This document shows, one piece after another, positions 5,365-6,891 of a stretch of DNA of 6,891 nt; within the stretch, counting starts at the first letter, position 1, and every line of letters starts with the position of its first letter. This DNA comes from an uncultured Clostridia bacterium. Lineage in GTDB: Bacteria > Bacillota_A > Clostridia > Oscillospirales > Oscillospiraceae. The position numbers and the translations under genes were made by a program. The stretch covers positions 1 to 6,891 of the forward strand of contig CAMKAP010000108.1 in the NCBI GenBank assembly GCA_946410505.1, in the 5' to 3' direction. The notes beneath the pieces are model-generated. The model had not been told where the DNA came from. It worked only from the letters and a program-made list of their open reading frames with translations, and did not search any database.

Positions 5365-6510
5365 ATGAAACGAATGCTTCTGCTCCTCTCCTGCCTGCTG
5401 CTGCTTGCGTTCTGCGGCTGCGGCGCCCAGGAGAGCACAGCGCCGACCCCCTTTGCCTCTGTGAGCACCCCACCCAGCCCGGAACCGACGCCCGCGCCTA
5501 CACCGATGCCGACAGTGTGGACGGTCACGGCGGAGAGCGCGGAGGAAATTCTGGCGCTGGCGCAGCTCCCCTCCCTGCAGGTGATCGACGCCACGCAAAG
5601 CCGCGAATACGAGGCTCTGCTTCAGTTGCACGAGAAGCTGCCGGACTGCGAGGTGCGCTGGGAATACGAGTTTCAGGGCGTCCGCTATCCGAGCGACACC
5701 ACGCAGCTCACTGTCACCGACATGACCGGGCTGGAAGAGGCTCTGCGTTATCTGCCTGCTCTGGAAGAGGTAGACCTGCTGGAGGCCAGACCGAGCATTG
5801 AGGATCTGGACCGCTTTTCTGCGATCCGGCCCGACGTGTTCTGGCTCTGCGTGCTGAATTTTCACGGCTTCCGGGTGCGGACGGATATTCCGGTCTACTC
5901 CTCGCTCCAGCCGGTCGGCTATGTTCCCTACGGGGACGCCTTCTATTATCCCATTTTGAAATACTGCACCCGTCTCAAGGCCCTGGATCTGGGGCACAAC
6001 ACACTGACGGACGCTTCTCTGGAGCTCATCGGAAAGATGACCGATCTGCAGGTCCTGATCCTGGCCGACGACCGGATCACCGATGCAAGCCCCCTGGCAA
6101 ATCTCCATGAGCTCATCTTTCTTGAGCTCTTTATGAACTACAACCTGGAGGATTTCAGTTTTCTCAATGAACTGACCAAGCTCAAGGACCTGAACCTCTG
6201 CTACTGCAGGAACCTGGACTCGCTCGACTTTCTGGACAAGATGCCGGAGTTGGAATTTCTGATGGTCAAGTACACAGGTCTGGATCCGGAGCTTTTCGAA
6301 TACTGGCAGGAGGAGCGTCCCGAGGTCCGCATGGTGCTGTATGGCGACAGGGAGTCCACAGGCGAGGGCTGGCGCGCAACCGGCCGCAACCGCATGATCC
6401 GCATCGCCTTTTCCAACTGGCCCTCCGTCGTGCGCTATGAGCGCTACAACGACATGGATTTTCAGTTTGGGAACAAGCTCTACCCCATCACCTACTACGT
6501 AAAGGAATGA
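5365..6510 (+). CDS. Leucine-rich-repeat lipoprotein
   Basis: 381 aa. The N-terminus is a lipoprotein-type signal (MKRMLLLLSCLLLLAFCGCG). The lipid-bearing Cys would be C19 or C17; neither fits the LxxC box perfectly (FCGC or LAFC). A Pro/Thr/Ser-rich linker follows (about 24-50, with STPPSPEPTPAPTPMPT), a typical spacer through the cell wall. Residues about 202-325 hold roughly five leucine-rich repeats of 22-24 residues, for example LKALDLGHNTLTDASLELI, LQVLILADDRITDASPLANL and LKDLNLCYCRNLDSLDFL. The pattern resembles internalin or RI-like LRRs, whose role is protein binding. Residues 50-200 show weaker LRR-like spacing (LTVTDMTGLEEALRYLPAL). The C-terminus (about 340-381) is non-repeat and rich in aromatic residues. 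The protein should be tethered to the outer face of the membrane. It is last in the three-gene surface operon and is followed by a terminator. Ligand unknown. Confidence 0.9.
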   Translation: MKRMLLLLSCLLLLAFCGCGAQESTAPTPFASVSTPPSPEPTPAPTPMPTVWTVTAESAEEILALAQLPSLQVIDATQSREYEALLQLHEKLPDCEVRWEYEFQGVRYPSDTTQLTVTDMTGLEEALRYLPALEEVDLLEARPSIEDLDRFSAIRPDVFWLCVLNFHGFRVRTDIPVYSSLQPVGYVPYGDAFYYPILKYCTRLKALDLGHNTLTDASLELIGKMTDLQVLILADDRITDASPLANLHELIFLELFMNYNLEDFSFLNELTKLKDLNLCYCRNLDSLDFLDKMPELEFLMVKYTGLDPELFEYWQEERPEVRMVLYGDRESTGEGWRATGRNRMIRIAFSNWPSVVRYERYNDMDFQFGNKLYPITYYVKE

Positions 6511-6512
6511 AT

Positions 6513-6553
6513 GCAAAACAGCGCCGCAGCTTTCGCTGCGGCGCTGCTGTTTT
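6513..6553. terminator. Bidirectional intrinsic terminator between convergent genes
   Basis: AGCGCCGCAGC (6520-6530) and GCTGCGGCGCT (6535-6545) form a perfect 11-bp stem with a TTTC loop. On the plus strand it is followed by GCTGTTTTAG; on the minus strand it is followed directly by GTTTTGCAT. It lies 9 nt after the lipoprotein stop and 20 nt beyond the ppdK stop, so it should end transcription from both sides. The minus-strand U-tract is the better placed. Confidence 0.88.
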
Positions 6554-6565
6554 AGAAACGCGAAA

Positions 6566-6891
6566 TTACTCGGCGTCCTTGATGGCGGCCTGGGCGGCGG
6601 CCAGACGGGCGATGGGAACGCGGAAGGGGCTGCAGGACACGTAGTCCAGGCCGACCTTGTGGAAGAACTCCACAGAGCTGGGATCGCCGCCGTGCTCGCC
6701 GCAGACACCCAGATGCAGATCGGGACGGACGGAGCGGCCGAGTTTGGCAGCCATGGCCACCAGCTTGCCGACGCCGATCTGGTCGATGCGGGCGAAGGGA
6801 TCGCTCTCGTAAATCTTCTTGTCGTAGTAGGCGCCCAGGAACTTGCCGGCGTCGTCACGGCTGAAGCCGAAGGTCATCTGGGTCAGGTCGT
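6566..6891 (-). CDS. ppdK: Pyruvate, phosphate dikinase, C-terminal part (partial)
   Basis: The window holds the last 107 complete codons; the gene runs off the right edge. The visible part is the end of the PEP-utilising barrel domain. [17 protein letters not shown] lines the PEP/pyruvate site, [12 protein letters not shown] follows, and [10 protein letters not shown] carries the catalytic Cys that handles the enolpyruvate proton. The ending [20 protein letters not shown] is characteristic of PPDK. PEP synthase and PTS enzyme I share the fold but differ in these strings. The complete enzyme is about 870-880 aa. It catalyses the reversible ATP + pyruvate + phosphate to AMP + PEP + PPi reaction in the cytosol, and in anaerobes often runs glycolytically as a PPi-saving step. 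It is convergent with, and apparently unrelated to, the surface operon. Confidence 0.97.
   Translation of the reverse strand, partial: DLTQMTFGFSRDDAGKFLGAYYDKKIYESDPFARIDQIGVGKLVAMAAKLGRSVRPDLHLGVCGEHGGDPSSVEFFHKVGLDYVSCSPFRVPIARLAAAQAAIKDAE

Noticed and set aside
4307..5473. Long minus-strand ORF (388 codons)
   Set aside because: It is antisense to two convincing genes in GC-rich DNA, with low-complexity Arg/Gln/Ala-rich content and no domain; a codon-bias shadow.
5350..6858. Long minus-strand ORF (502 codons)
   Set aside because: It covers the antisense of the lipoprotein gene, the terminator and the wrong frame of ppdK; no protein family is visible.
1..6891. CRISPR array, insertion sequence ends or known anti-phage defence genes
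   Set aside because: No regularly spaced repeats, transposase or terminal inverted repeats, and no defence-type domains were seen on either strand.

Overview
The window looks like chromosomal DNA from a Gram-positive anaerobe of the class Clostridia, plausibly an Oscillospiraceae/Ruminococcaceae-type gut bacterium. The grounds are Shine-Dalgarno-led genes, a membrane protein of the DUF975 family, a phosphodiester glycosidase (NAGPA-domain) protein, an LRR lipoprotein and a pyruvate, phosphate dikinase gene, in GC-rich DNA (by eye about 60% or more). Placement below class is inference.

Layout. Positions 1-2100 are visibly poorer in GC (by eye 40-45%). They hold the 3' end of one gene (2-370), overlapping by 8 nt a second gene (363-1952) that encodes a divergent tyrosine-recombinase-like protein. 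About 150 nt further on is a tRNA-Leu(CAG) gene on the minus strand (2105-2192). Its 3' end faces the recombinase genes, and it has its own consensus promoter and an intrinsic terminator. This is the classic arrangement of the integrase end of an element inserted at a tRNA 3' end, so 1 to about 2105 is read as one end of an integrative element. The other attachment site lies outside the window.

From about 2200 the DNA has host-like composition. A second, divergently oriented consensus promoter (2271-2299, plus strand) drives a leader of about 135 nt, which contains a 13-bp long-range helix and precedes a DUF975 membrane protein (2441-3169). After a 77-nt gap with a perfect palindrome come three tightly linked plus-strand genes: a membrane-anchored NAGPA-domain protein (3247-4293), a single-pass membrane protein of unknown family (4286-5353) and an LRR lipoprotein (5365-6510). 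All three are predicted to act outside the membrane, so this looks like a cell-surface operon. A bidirectional terminator (6513-6553) separates it from the convergent ppdK gene, whose C-terminal end (6566-6891, minus strand) closes the window.

The items most worth a second look are the recombinase-like pair, in which the visible complete protein appears to lack several catalytic residues, the structured leader RNA, and the uncharacterised surface operon.
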